64,000 nucleotides of DNA from Pycnopodia helianthoides (taxonomy: Eukaryota > Echinodermata > Asteroidea > Forcipulatida > Asteriidae), in contig CM063256.1 in NCBI GenBank assembly GCA_032158295.1, forward strand, positions 3,458,034 to 3,522,033, in the 5' to 3' direction. A program made the position numbers and the translations under genes. Positions 46,287 through 59,700 of the stretch are shown here, in pieces. The notes below the pieces were generated by a model. It was not told the origin of the DNA, made no database searches, and saw only the letters and a program-made list of their open reading frames with translations. The first letter of the stretch is position 1; every line of letters starts with the position of its first letter.

Positions 46287-48781
46287 CTTTGTTCAGAAAA
46301 CATTATTGGGTTTAAATCTGAGGCTAACTAAAGCTCCTAAAATGAGCCATTCAATATTTAAAGGAACATTACAGAATTGGTTTTGGCTAACAAAACACTT
46401 GCTGGCAGTGTAAGCACTTTATGTAATCCACCATATACATGAACTGACAAACCTGTAGAAGTTTGAGATCGATCGGCCATCTGGGTCACGAGAAAATAGT
46501 GAAAAACCGATTACACATTTGCATGAAATCATATAGATTCAACAAATGAATAAAACGCTCAGTGAGCGATAAACTCCAATCGGAAAATTAGTTTATTTAT
46601 TTCTCATCAAATATGGCATTTCAGACAAAAATATTTCAAGGAATGTTTTCTACTATCATCATCATTAGACCGTTTAAGTTTTATGTAAATCTGTGATCAA
46701 AAAGTATTTTTTACAAGTTCTTTTCTTACCAATTCTGTAATGTTCCTTTAAGATTGGTTTCGCCCCAAATGTGTTGTAAATCTTAACCCTTAAAACTCTT
46801 CCTGATGCAATCGGACAGTCACAAACTGACCGTTTGTAAACAAATAATCATTACAAAGGGGAGGTTGATACTCTTCTATATATAGAATATGACGATAGTT
46901 CTTGATCGTTGTATGCATCAATTTTGTTACAGGTAAATTTTTTATTGGAATCTTACCCTGATAGACATTGATCTTGGAACTGTCTTGAGGTAACCTTTCT
47001 GGATCAGACGCAATAGCTCCAAACTTGCAACAAGGCTTCCACATCTGATAGCCTCTCGATAGGCATCTAAGCACGCCTCCTTCACTGGGTCTGGATCGGC
47101 CGACTGCGGCTGAGCTCCCTCCAAGCCCTCACTGGTCAACCGGTTGTGTGCAGTCCACAGAGCAATATCAGCAAGCAGCTTTCGACCTCGTGTTTCGTCA
47201 AATTCCCTCATTTTCGATGCTGTCACAACGTTCTCTCGAGCCATTCTAAACCGCCCAGTTGCTTCACCTGACTGGCATCGCCCTAAATGAGAACCGACTT
47301 CTGCTTCGCAACCCCATTTGAAACGGATCTCTGCAAGGTACATTGGTATCTCGAAATTGCTCTCAGGATCCAGACGACCCAAAGTCTCCTCGGCCTTTGC
47401 AAGTTCGAACTTCTGAAGATACAGAATGCCAAGTTGAAGGTCAACGTTTTGTTCCTGTTTTGTAGTAGGCGAGAAGTTTGTTGTAAGTCTTGTTCCTGTC
47501 CGACTCTATCCTGTCCGCTACTTTCCATTTACCAGAGCTCTCATCTAGAGATTGTAATTGTGTAGAAGTCTCCATCACACGCTGCCACATGTCAATCCTA
47601 GACGGTGACATTGTGCACTCCAGAAAAGTGGCATAGCAGTAGAAGAGACAGAACCGGTCCTGAGGGAGAGGTGTTAAAATATCGGACTGTTGAAGTTTGT
47701 CCTCAAACACACGTGCTACTTCTTCTATCAATCCACATTTGGTCAGTAAGTCGAGCTTTTTCACTATGGCAAATAAGTGCATCTCGTTCAGCTCCAAACA
47801 TTTATCTAGTTCACTCAAGGCTGCTTTTGTAAGTTCCAGTTGTTTTGTTCTTCTCGGTGAGCATTTTAGTTTATGGAGGTAGCACAAAGCCAGCTGGAAG
47901 TGACTCTCGGCAACATCTGTGTACGGCCATTTTCTAATATTGACTTGCAATGCTTTTATCGCCTTTTCTACGTCATGGTATCTGTAGAACCTGATTAAGT
48001 TATTAAACGTTGCTCTCACTGTAGGCGCCTTTTCATAAGCCTTCTCTAACTGAAAACCAGCAGAGCTGTGATAGTTCTGTCCTCGTCGGTTAAAATTTTG
48101 TCCAAGGAATGACCTGCCAAGTTGATACTCATCATTTACTTTCATCAGTTGTTCACAATAATATCGCTCCTTGTCCATCAGCGATTTTCCAACCTCGTCG
48201 AGTTGGTCATAATCAGCACCAAGCTTCCTGTTGTAACGCACCTTTCTTCCAGTTACCAGCATAGCTCCAAAGAGAAAGTCGGGACACTTCGGAAAATGTT
48301 CAAGCGCTGCCTCAAAAATGTCAAGTGCGCTGTCGAGTTCCGGCGGGCCGAGCCTCGTCAAACCTGAAGCCTTCACGGTATTAATTACACACAAATCTCT
48401 TTCTGTTAGGTCTAACTCATTTAGTTCGGCCAGTAAGCTGTTAACTTTCCTGTAATTCACGATCTTCTGCTCAATCCACATTCGGTTGAGCAATGCAACA
48501 CTTTTATAACCATTACGAAAATCTGGTGGTGCGTGGTTGAGTATGTACTCATCTGCTTTGTCGAGAAATTCGCGCGCTTTGCTTACGTTATAATGATAAT
48601 AACGGTTTGAAACTTCCAGGTAAGCTCCGAATAAAAGGTTTCCCGCAGTGAGCAGGTTTTTGGTAATCTTACAGTCGTTGTCGATGTTCCTCATGATTTT
48701 CTTGTAGTTCACTCGATTGCCGGTGTTGATTTTCCACGTGAAGTGGCAGGGACGCTTCTCCCATTTATCAGAAGAAGCCAT
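41283..48781 (-). CDS. IFIT-like tetratricopeptide repeat protein with long C-terminal extension
   Basis: Exons (minus strand): 48781-46957, 46286-45909, 44878-44715, 44427-44101, 43488-43243, 42403-42248, 41789-41634, 41504-41283. All junctions are GT-AG and phase 0. The start is the ATG at 48781; a CAG acceptor lies about 20 nt upstream, so a 5' UTR exon is likely further up. Residues 12-16 are CHFTW, the hallmark near the N-terminus of vertebrate IFIT proteins, followed by helical TPR-type repeats over about 600 residues. IFITs are cytoplasmic and bind viral RNA or translation factors; antiviral function here is inferred from similarity. Two one-base frame breaks must be bridged (an A4 run at 47458-47461; an A5 or C3 run near 44780-44789). 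The bridged length is about 1157 residues, over twice a human IFIT. Confidence 0.78.
42560..43022. repeat. Minisatellite, about 30-bp unit with internal palindrome
   Basis: Units contain acatgttctcgccaagtcg and acttgcc; the core ggcaagtcgacttgcc is a perfect 16-bp palindrome. About 15 units with small length changes. Lies in the intron of the IFIT-like gene between exons 43243 and 42403. Confidence 0.9.
46358..46751. mobile_element. Non-autonomous TTAA element, family M1
   Basis: Same ends and interior as 22883-23275. It lies in the first intron after the IFIT-like TPR exon. Confidence 0.85.
46957..48781 (-). CDS. IFIT-like gene, first coding exon (TPR region)
   Basis: One large exon of 1825 nt, one more than a multiple of three. 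Reading is open from the ATG to KTYNKLLAYYK, then meets TGA at 47441 unless one A of the AAAA run at 47458-47461 is dropped. The corrected frame continues QEQNVDLQLGILYLQKFEL and GRLDPESNFEIPMYLAEI to the donor after ATC AGG (gtaaga at 46956). TPR-like segments include YHYNVSKAREFLDKADEY, ALDIFEAALEHFPKCPDFLF, ALCYLHKL and ELDKCLELNEMHLFAIVKKL. A large TPR exon is typical of vertebrate IFIT genes. Confidence 0.8.
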
Positions 48782-49210
48782 GGGGTTAACTTTTAGGACC
48801 TGCTCAAAAATAATTAAAAATATATTACAAAATGTAATAAAATATGTATCCGAATAAGCACAAACATTTTGGGAGACCATAATAAAATTGGTGATATCCA
48901 GATTTAGAAGGAAAGTCTTTTTCCTTGGTAGGCCTTTTTTAACTTTTAAATGTTAAACGAAAAATAAATTGTAAAGTTGTCAAGAGCTCATCATAACATG
49001 ATTTAGGCATACCTCTCAAGTGAATCATTTTAAAACTTAAGCTAACAACAAAACCTGGCCAAATCTTTCAAAAGTGTTAATGGCCGGGGGTATTTCTTGT
49101 TAAAAGTTGGACTTTCTGTAGCTATATTTTTGAAAGCAAATATTAGAACGAGTTTTACTACACGATTGTTAAATTTGCAAACTGAACAGAAAGTCATGCA
49201 TAATTCATTG

Positions 49211-49604
49211 TTAAAGGAACATTACAGAATTGGTTTTTGCTAACAAAACAGTTGATGGCAGTGTAAGCACTTTATGTAATCCACCGTATACATAAACTGA
49301 CAAACCTGTAGAAGTTTGAGATCGATCGGCTATCTGGGTCACGAACAAATAATGAAAAACCGATTACACGTTTGCATTAAATCATATAGATTCAACAAAT
49401 GAATAAAACGCTCACTGAGCCATAAACTCCAATCGGAAAATTAGTTTATTCATTTCTCATCAAATATGGCATTTCAAACAGAAATATTTCAAGGGATGTT
49501 TTCTACTATCATCATCATTAGACCGTGTAAGTTTTACGTAAATCTGTGATCAAAAGAAATATTTTACAAGTTTTTTTCTTACCAATTCTGTAACGTTCCT
49601 TTAA
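49211..49604. mobile_element. Non-autonomous TTAA element, family M1
   Basis: Same ends as 22883-23275. Similarity to the 22.9-kb copy continues beyond the right TTAA to about 50036. Confidence 0.85.
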
Positions 49605-50036
49605 TCAGCACGTGTGGCTTTTGTTTTGCTTTGTGGGGTACTCGGGCCCACATAGAAAAAAAACTATTTTGTTGTTGTCTTCCTTCGTTTTTTCCCCATT
49701 TTGTTTCGGAAACTAACGAAAACATGATGTACAAGTTTTACCCTAACAATGGAGGTTTGGTGTCTGCACAAATCCAAAAGACCGGGCATTAAAAATAATT
49801 TGTAGGCGTCAAATAGGCCAAATGAGATATTGTATTTGTACTACTAACTACGCTTGTACAGTGTCATACATGAAACAAATTGTCAAAAACTGACATACAA
49901 AATTTGATATTACCGACAGTTTTTGCGGACATTTAAAATTTCCATCCACCTATCTTAGATTGTCAAGTGGTACTAGAATAGCTTTTGTTTTACCAATAAA
50001 TCAACAATTATTATGATTAAACAGTTTTAAAGTGTA
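49605..50036. repeat. Repeat block shared with 23276-23729
   Basis: Near-identical to the block after the 22.9-kb M1 copy, with small deletions, e.g. after caaataggcc. The terminal GTTCC-TTAA is missing here. Confidence 0.75.
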
Positions 50037-50529
50037 CACATACATACATTCATGTACAGTTCACTAACATGTAAAAACGTAGACAAAAATGTAAAAATAA
50101 GATTATGACCATAGATAATATATATTTAGGAAAAGTCACACATTTTTTGCTTATAAAGATCGGACTAGCCGTTAATAAAGTGATTAACAAAAAAAGAGTC
50201 AGGGTTGGTGTAGAGCATTCATTGTACTTGCCCAACCTCCAACCCAAACCTCCCAGTCTGTATTTGGATTTTCATTGAGCTTTGAATCAATGTCTTCTCA
50301 TGACTATGTCTGTTTTTTTTTTGTCTTTGACCCCAAACCCATATCCCCGTGTGAGTAAAGCATTGCCGATTACCTTCGATCCCTTGAGAACAACAATTAT
50401 GATTATAATTAGTCAGTGGACATGAACCTGGCTTTGGGTATCTTTTAGCAATTGTTAATTTCACGGAAAGGCACTGAACATGCTCAGTGACTGTTTTGGG
50501 GGACTTAAAAATGTATGCTTACCAAGTTG

Positions 50530-50620
50530 TCCTTGGCCTTGCAACACTGGTCGATTTACTGTCTCCTCGCTGATGACTTATTCCTTTTTAGACCGAATCT
50601 TCCAAATCACATGAGTGTTG
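50530..50620 (-). other. Candidate non-coding first exon of the IFIT-like gene
   Basis: On the minus strand a consensus donor (TTG followed by gtaagc, near 50523) ends a stretch without ATG. It would splice to the acceptor just upstream of 48781. Based only on the donor and position. Confidence 0.2.
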
Positions 50621-51764
50621 GATCAAGGGCAATTACTTCCCCCAATTGAACAAATTATCCCGGTGTGCTTATGTCATTTTTGGACTCTGCAAAGTACTCG
50701 TCCAGAATAGACAACTGCACAGCACCCAATAATGAAACTGCAGTTCCTGGTATTGCATGAAATTAAACAGCATCAGGGGGTCTCCCCCTAGCGACGAAGG
50801 TCATTGTCGGCGGGTACCAGCTGACATACAGCAGTATCTGCTAGCAGTGAACGAGACAAAATCAGGGGGTTATGGTGGCTCTGAAGGTACATCGAACACA
50901 ATTATTGACGTCAACATTCACTACTTGTTTATGTTAAATGTCCATGCAATGCCACCATAGGGGATTCCCCGAAGAGTCGTCGCTACTGGCATTTTGGAGG
51001 GTACCATTTCGGCCGCGGGTACCATTGAATTTGTTTACTCTGGGCTTATGGTGGGAGATTGAGTGCGGTCAGGATGTTGGGGTTTAGTTTCATACTTGTT
51101 GTGATTTCATTTCTGGGGAGAACGTGATCCGGATTGTGGAAGAGAGTATCATACTTCATACAAGCTCAAAATGTTTACTTTGATAGTCGCTAAATAGTGT
51201 ACAATATAGGCCTACGTGACAAAGCCCATGGTTAGCGTAACAATAACGTCCGTGCACAATGCTCACATTGCACGAGTATTCGCCGCCGTAGTCATGACGT
51301 CAAACCCCAGGTCACCGCAACCATGGCAACTGGTTCACTCTTTTCGAACAGCGTTATATTGTAATCAGCATCTTTTAACCTGAAATGATGTTAACCTTGT
51401 TTTATAAATCAGTTGTACAAAGTGTTTTAACTTTTTGAATAGTATGCAACTTTGGATCATTATCACAACGTTGTAGGCCTAGTTTTGAGCGGGTAAGAAA
51501 AATGGCACAATGCTCAACTGGTGTCACGCTACCAATCTATGACACGATGTAGGGAAATGTTAAAATCCAAAGTGAGTGCAATATTAAGTGATCCAACCCA
51601 TCCCCTCTTCAACTGCTTTACTTTAAACCGTTCTGGCATCAGGTTCCATGTGCCACGAACAAACCATTTGTTGATGTTTGGAATTACTCCTTATCCTTTT
51701 CAAGAGTTATTGTTCGGGCACAGCACCTAGTGTTTTTAACTCAGGCGTGATAAAAAAAAACACA

Positions 51765-51965
51765 CACACACACGTGTGTAAACACCTGCAATCGGGGACC
51801 TCCTATTGTCCCTCTTTTGTTTGTACACTAACTTTTTGGCAACAGCTCTCATTGGTTTTGTACACGTTTTCCAGCTGGGGACCTTTCCCCAAACGGGGAC
51901 CCTAATGTCCTCTTGTGTTATAGGTCCCCGGTTTGAATGTTTATACCTACTCACACACACACATG
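51765..51965. repeat. Single dispersed unit of the 28.9-kb tandem repeat
   Basis: Contains acctgcaatcggggacctcc, ccagctggggacctttcc and ataggtccccggtttgaatg, flanked by CA microsatellites on both sides. Confidence 0.85.
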
Positions 51966-52207
51966 AATTTGCCTCTTGAAATACAACCAGCAGAACATTC
52001 GGCCCGCCATTCTGAAGTCAAACTCCACAAGATGGCGGACTTTGTCAGATCATGACATTTCACAAAAACCACACCATTTCAAGCAATATTTATGCGAATC
52101 ATTCTAGTCTACTTTTAAAAAAAATCGTTTCATGTTCATATCAAAGTTGGTCTTTTATAGCCCAAAGCGCCCCATCCATAGAGTTGACAACTTAATTATG
52201 CTAATAG

Positions 52208-52555
52208 TTAAAGGCCCTGTACACTATTGGTAAGATCGAAAAACACAAATGTTCACAGATTCACACATAACTTACAATGATTTAAAGTAAGCAATGGTAG
52301 AAAGGGTTCCTTAAAATATTTCTGCCTAAAATGCTATCGTTTCTGAGAAACGAGTAAAACAATAGTAATTATCGCGCGCGATAATTTGAAAAAAACAGAA
52401 AACACATCAGGTCTCTTTTCACTATTTTCTCGTGACCTCGATGACCAATAATTGAGCTCAAACTTTCACAGGTTTGTTTGTTCATGCATATGTCGAATCA
52501 CACAAAATGTGGACACTGATTTTGAGCTGTTACCAAAAGTGTGCAATACCTTTAA
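52208..52555. mobile_element. Non-autonomous TTAA element, family M2 (reversed)
   Basis: Begins TTAAAGGCCCTGTACACT and ends gtgcaataccTTTAA, the reverse complement of the M2 copies. Confidence 0.85.
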
Positions 52556-55500
52556 CAGGACTCGTGAGCTTGGAATTTTGTCTCGGTTTGCAAAACTAAA
52601 TTATTCCCAACCAACTTTTTGAATTATTACACCCCCTTCGAATAACTGTAACGAATAACAACATCGATTTTTTTTATACAGGCCGTCTGCTCATTTTTGT
52701 TTTGTTTGACATCAATTTCCAAAGGCATTAACAACATTTCAAGACGGCGGTTTCAATATGCATGAAAAGGCTTAATAATGAAATATATTTGTAAGCCGCA
52801 AGACGGATAGAAATAATCAGAATAAAAATATTTTAAAAAGAGGCTAACTTGTCATAGCAAGCAATTCAGTTTTTAATTGACCATGAAAATGATAATTTCA
52901 ACTTAGTCCTATATCCCTTTCAGTAAGAAGAGATAATTGCAATTGTGACAAGAGAAATTCAATTCACATGATTACTTGTTTACCAAGAGTATTCTGTAAA
53001 CTTTTATGTTACAGCGCGCCCTCACAAGGCAGATTTGGGCTAGCCTAGGTCCTAGCCACAGAAGGCAACAAGCGTACAAGCAACCCATTTTCACAATGAA
53101 GTACACGATGAAATGACTGTTTCCTCTGGCATGTTGCCTTTTACAAACTGATTGCTTCTGAATTGCCTTGCGACATAATGCCTTAAGTATAGGTTTGGCA
53201 TTATAACCAATAAATGCCACATAATGCATAGTTGGCCTGCTTTCTGATAACAAATAGGTTCAGCTCCTGATCCTCTTTTCATGGGTAACTTCTTGGGTCA
53301 CCACAGATCCCAGTGTCTCACGGCAGTGGCATGACTGTCAGAGGTGGGAGGGGCAGGGGGGGGGGCTAGAGCCCCAGGCGCAGAACCCTCCCCCACCTCC
53401 TCAATGAGACTCGGAAAAAATGCATGAATAAAACGAATTGTTTTATACATAGCACCCCCCCCCCGTTAAGCCCGGTGATTCTGTGGTCCCCCCCCCCACC
53501 CCACCCCCATACGGCAAATGTGTAGAAATATCAGCTGATGGCGCTCACTTGTGACTCGTTTACATTAAAAAAAAAATAATAAATAAAAATACTATAGACC
53601 ACAAGAGGGTGCAAGAACAATTGGGGAGATTTGTTCTTAATGTTACAGGGTTTTCCCTTCTCTCCTCACTCTATTTTTTAACAGAAAGAAAGTGTCGGCT
53701 TATAAATTTAGTAAGCACGTGTTGGTTTAGGTGTGATGAGGCTCTGAATGATTGACTGAACATTGTATATTAATCGCGTGCTGGTCATGTTTTGGGTCAT
53801 GGTTGGCTGGTACTCTGACAGTGAAATTACTGTGTTTGTATACGGTGTAATCAGTTGCAATGATCGATCGTTTAATACACCGTGGAGTCTGTCCGGTCTG
53901 ACTGTACCATCACAGACTGATAAGGGTTAGTTCAAACAAATTAAATTGACATAGAATAGTCTGGAAAATAAGAACAATTATTGTGGCTCGTTATTTTGTT
54001 AGATATTTAGTTAAGCCCTATTCTATAGTTATTTTAGGCCTAGTTTTTTTCGTCAGTTAATAAATTAGTCTCTAGTTAGTTAGTTATAGTTTGTTAGTTA
54101 ATTAGTTAATCACTTATACTCACTTATTTGAGGTGCTTATTTTGTATTGGGCAGGGGACTGAAAAATAATAGTCACACTTCGGGATATATTACAGCAATG
54201 TAAATGATAGTATTTTTAAACAGATAGGTTGTAATGTTACGAAAATCGGCCATTTTTGAACACACAGTCATGCGTTCGGGCGACAACAGCGTGCAGCACG
54301 CGCGCATTTCACAAACCTCATTGCAGGATTGGCTATAATTATGTAACAACGCGGCTACGTTAATAACTCGAGCGCTTGAAGCGCCTTGCAAGCCAAAAAT
54401 GCAATTTGCCCGTAAAGATGGCGTCTATTGGGAATTATCTATAGTTTTCAGAGTGTGGATTTGGGCCTACTGTGATTTATCATTCTTATTTATATTAAAC
54501 TTCTGTTATGTTAAATGATAAACAAACACGGAGGTATCGACTGAGTTTGCTAAAAACAAAAAATACAGTATTATTCTCAAAATTAGCAGTTGTCATTGGT
54601 ATACCATCTGTTCAGTGCTTTCCTCTCTCATGACAAAGCACCATCATGGATATCATACATCTCCTCAACAGACGGTCACATAATGGAATCCAAATGTAAC
54701 AGCTGATATCAGTCAATGAGATTTACAGCCTCTCGGCCGCGAATCCACTCAGGACTTATCTTTAGAGAGGGCTGGTTGAAGAAGGAACTTTGCGTTACTG
54801 TGCCACCTGGATTGGGTGGTAGGCCCCTAGACACTAGTAAGGAACAGTAGCCTATAGGCTTCCTAGATGTGCCAACCATCTCCAAATGTTTAAACGTTCA
54901 TTTTGGTAACCTGATTTTTTACCTTTTATGTATTTATTTATTTGTTTCATTATTCTGTATCTATTTATATAAATACTTATTTATTAATTTATTATTTTAT
55001 TTAAATATTTATTTATTCATTGCCCTTTCTTGCCTTAATACTTTACTGGCTTTTCTGGGATTTGGGAGACACACGCTAAAATTACTAAAATTAAAGAAAC
55101 TAAAACTACCAAAAGAAGAAGGAACGAAAAAGTAATCAAGCAGAATGGTTTCCAATATGAATGGTTCTCCGTTTTATAGTTCAACTCTCGAGGTGCACTT
55201 TCAGTAACATTACTTTACCATCTCTTCCCCTCCCCTTCCCCCTCCCCCTCTCCCTATCTCTTTCTCTCTATCTCTCCTGTGAATGGAGAAATTGCATTTC
55301 GAGATGAAAAGCTGTAAATACCTATATTGTTGTTATGTACATACTTTAAAAAAAAGGGGGGAATGCGAACAAAATTGTTATAAATGGATGCAAAGTAAAA
55401 GGAAAAAACATTTTCCGGTCTTGCTCTCCAATGTCAATGAGCTTCACAGAACATTAATGGTTTAAGCTACACTAAAAAAGCACTTTTCAATCAGTGATAT

Positions 55501-56677
55501 AGGAACAGCACTTAAAATTCCAAGACTGACGGCTCTTTCTTTCCCTTTTCACTATATAATGAGTTTTGCAGGACCTCCACAAATTTTAGAGTACTTTTCA
55601 ATTTGCAATTAACATTCTGGACCATCACGACTTGAGGAAGTGTAAACATGATAGATACTCATAGACCAGTGTTGGATCATAGAGCAAGTTCCCTGTCCTT
55701 TCTCTGTGGTTAGAGCGATTGCAAAAAAATGACATTGGCATGGATGGTTTTACGAGCTGTTGGCGTTGGCATTGGCATGGTCGTACGAGCTACTTTGGCA
55801 TGGTCTTACGAGTTACTGGCATTGGCATGGCCTTACGAACTGTTGCTTTAGCCAATGACGCTGGCACGAAATGCTCTGGGGAGGGGGATGGGTGTGATAC
55901 AGTGGCGGGGCGGGGGGGGGGGGTTCGGGAAGGGGGTACCCCCCTCCCCCAGTTAATATCCGTGCTCACTCAAACAAACTTATACATGTTATGAGCTTTT
56001 ATGTACCGGTAGTATTTTCAGTGTTTTAAAATACTTTTTTTTCTGTTGATCCGCAGAAAATTTATTTTGACTTTACACGTAAATTATCTTACACAAAATA
56101 TTGAATGACATATAAAGAAAACGCCGAAAAAGGACATTGTTTAGGAAAAATGCGAAAGGAAACTACAGTTTTAACTGGCCCGAAGTGCCCGGGGGGGGGG
56201 TAAAGGTGCACCCCCTTGTGCCCCTTTAATGTTACCCTAACTTCGGTGTTGTGGTATGTTCGCCCCCACTTTGGCGAGACCCAACCTCCCTCCATGGGTG
56301 CAAATGTTTTAGTTTTTTACAAGCTCTTGAAATGAGAGCAACATCAAGTCAAAGTTTTGTCAACGCCAAATTCCCAAAAATGTCACAAACGTTGATTAAT
56401 TCCACAGAGAGTAGGCCTACTCCCCAAAATGTTTTCCCTCAAATAATGTTCAATGATGAGTCAACATTTATCTAAACAATTGAAATGGCTAAACAAACCG
56501 TCATAATTATTAAGAAGACACCACTTGCAGATGAATGTTGTCCGACCATTGTTTCAAAAATATTTTTTTTCCGAACAATTAATTACGGGGGACGTTCATT
56601 TTAACCACCGAACTCAATTTACCGGGCACTTCAAAAAAATGATGACGGTAAACCAGCTAAAGAATTTCATAAAAATT

Positions 56678-56755
56678 GTTTGTTTGTTTGTTTGTTTGTT
56701 TGTTGGTGTGTTTGTTTGTTTGTTTGTTTGGCTGGCTGGTTGTTTGTTTGTTTAT
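56678..56755. repeat. TTTG microsatellite
   Basis: Mostly perfect tttg repeats with tggtgtg and ggctggctgg interruptions. Confidence 0.9.
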
Positions 56756-59700
56756 TTCCATTTGCACAACTTGAAAATACATAAAATAACAACAGTTGTA
56801 ATAGTATTGACAAATTTCATAATTAAGGTACAAATGGAGGTAACATCCAGAGGAGGTATAACCCTCCTGTAGTGGAGTTACAGAACCGACGGTGAGTTGA
56901 GTACCTTTGTTGTATTTTGTCAACAAAAGCGTATACCCCTATTGACAGGACTGGTCAATACTTTCATTAACCCTCTTGCTGTCTGACCATTCAATACAAT
57001 TCAAGTGGTTTTGAATGATAGATCAACTATGCCAGCCTGCAATATGATACCGTTAGTGAATACACAGTTAGTTCTATGCACAGTTGTGTCACCGTACACA
57101 ACCTTGGCAGTCGAATGGTTTCAAATGGTTGGTCAACTCACTGGAAAATGTTGCCAAGAGTCACTGACAGTAGGAGGGTTAATTCGTGTACTCTCTCCCC
57201 TCCATTAGATCTTCGCCTGTAATAATTAAAACACACAAAGCACGATACGGCCCTATATATGATACTATTAGTTTCTGACTAATTTCTAATAGAGTTGAAC
57301 AGTAATGAAAATGTACTTCCGCTATCTGTACTTCCGCTACCTGGAAAATTATTTTCCAACAGGCTAATTAGTTGGTTACAAATGAGCCCTCTGATCCACC
57401 TCTGACTCGTTGTAGTAAAATGCCAAACAGGATTAATTTTATGCAATATTGTGAAGCAATGGGTAGAGCGGTGCTCAACATTTGATTGACAAGAGTGCTT
57501 AGTGGACTGTAACTGTTAAAGGCAAAGTATATAAGTTTTTTTGACACCGTTCGATTGTTTTAATCCTATATGAATGTAGATGTATCTGAGAGATATAATA
57601 TACAATAAAACTAACCTGTGAAAAATTCATTTCAAAAGGTGGTATCGTTTTGAGATGTCGCCAAAAATCTGGAGCGCCTATGTCAACACATGAAGAATAA
57701 TCCCTAATAGGACTACACAGTCTGAGAAACGTTTAGAAACGTTTCTCATATTCACATTTTTTGGTCGGTAAACCAGAAACACCTCAAGACGTTGGAACAT
57801 CTCTCGAAAATTAATGTTCTCCTCAAAATGCTGCCTTCATTTTATTTTCAAGTATTGGCTCTTTAAGTCTTTAGAATTTCATAATCATTATTGGATTGGT
57901 GTGTTTCAATGTTGTTCATTTTTAAAAGAAATTCCGTTGATATTTTCCGTTAGTTTGTTGAATCTTCTGCCATGTTGAGACCAAGCCTATAAGCGAGCCA
58001 ACAACTCGGTTACGGTTTGGTCGGAACAGCTGCGTCGCCGCAACTGAAATGAACACGAGAAAACGCTCAACCAAATCGACTGAAGCTTTAAACGTGTTTC
58101 TGGTTAGAGTCGAAACACGCCCCTTGCTTAGCTCCATCATCTAGATTTCTGTGAACACTATCGCAATGTTTTCTTGGTGGCCACCTGGGGGTGGGGTGCA
58201 CCGGAAATTTGTGGGGAGGCACGTGCCCCAGCCCCCCCCCCCCCACGCCGCTGCGCATGACCCCCTTTATTACAATAACATTATAGTATTTTTTCAATCA
58301 ATACAATAATTATATCCCAATTGGGATATATAACAATACCCTGATTGGACCCATCCTCTCCCAATGAGCATATCGTCTGTCCCATACCGGGAACCAATTT
58401 TGAGTGTCGTCGTTTATACCCAAACTCAAACTATCCCACTACATTTTGAATGTTTAAGTCACCTATACATAGAATTTGTGTTTCCCCAAATAAAATTGAA
58501 AAAATGAGAATATAAAACAAAGAGGGGTTATTTTACTGATGGCCTCTTACTTTTTACTAAATTCTGTCTGTTTTATTGATACAAATACATTTCCAGACTT
58601 TAATTTGAACTATTCTTGTGAAAATAAAATTAGGTCCATTCGTCATGTATTTACCTTTCACCTGTCCATCAGTTCAGCCAATAACACCGCAAAGTTTATT
58701 TTGACCATTAATATAAATCTTAGCACGCGTGACCGGGCACACGATAAGCATGGGATGCAGACCAAATACAGTCTTCGTAAATTCATTATTTGCTCAAGCC
58801 ATCATATGATGAATCTGAAAAACATATGCTGGTATGCGGCAGGCGGGCCCGTGTGGAGTTATAAAAGAGTGCGAGGAACGAGGCTTGCATTATCAATACT
58901 AATGTACACCGGACGCAGCTATTCTTGTAAGGCAATATGTTTGGCCATGCATGACGGAGAGCACTTCACAGTGAAAACCATATTTTTTTTGTAAAGGCTC
59001 GGGAAACCAAGAGAGATGCAGAGATCCGTTCAATAACTAAACAACAAAAAAAAGTCTTGAAAATTTAATTAAGTGTGTTCTGTCAGAGTTGATTGATTTT
59101 CGCGCACACTCGCTGAGTCTACTTTTCGAGACGTTGACCTTGTTTTTTTTTTATTTCCACCAGCAACAAGAACTCACTATAGATTAGGAATCTTCTTTAA
59201 TACCGACATATTCTCACGCAGGAACTTAAGAGAAAAAAGAATCGTAAACTTTTGACAACAGTTGTAAATATTATTCTGGACGAGTTCCCACAAGGCGCCG
59301 ATAAGAATTTTTATTGGCCATCATGCCCAGCCCCCGCAAGGGAGAAAAACAAAGAAGATAGCAACTTTCCAAGCAAGAGTGCAGAAGTTGGCAAACATGA
59401 TGGTTGATTCCCATCAATTACTTTTTTGACATTGGATGTATGTCTTCTCTGGACAATCTGGCCGCGTACCTCGGTATCACCCCCACATAGCACCAACCCG
59501 GGGGTGTTGACCTTACCACGGGCAGACCAGTTGTCAAAACCTGACCGTCCCACACGCGCCGCACGACAAAACATCCGATGAGCCACGTGCCGCCATTAAT
59601 AATATCATCCGAAAAGAAATACAATATATATAAACACACTGCACGCATGCCTAGAACCGCGGAACGTGTTTACACTACACAGATGGGAATCGGCTTAAGA

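Larger units (their letters stand above)
50620..56677. other. Intergenic region without supported genes
   Basis: Contains G/C homopolymer tracts (53350-53510, 55900-55960), TTTA-rich DNA (54940-55020) and the listed repeats. Short reading frames lack splice context and recognisable content. Confidence 0.4.

Noticed and set aside
58539..58994. 151-codon reading frame
   Set aside because: No recognisable motif, no repeat-free splice context and biased, low-complexity composition; chance opening is likely.
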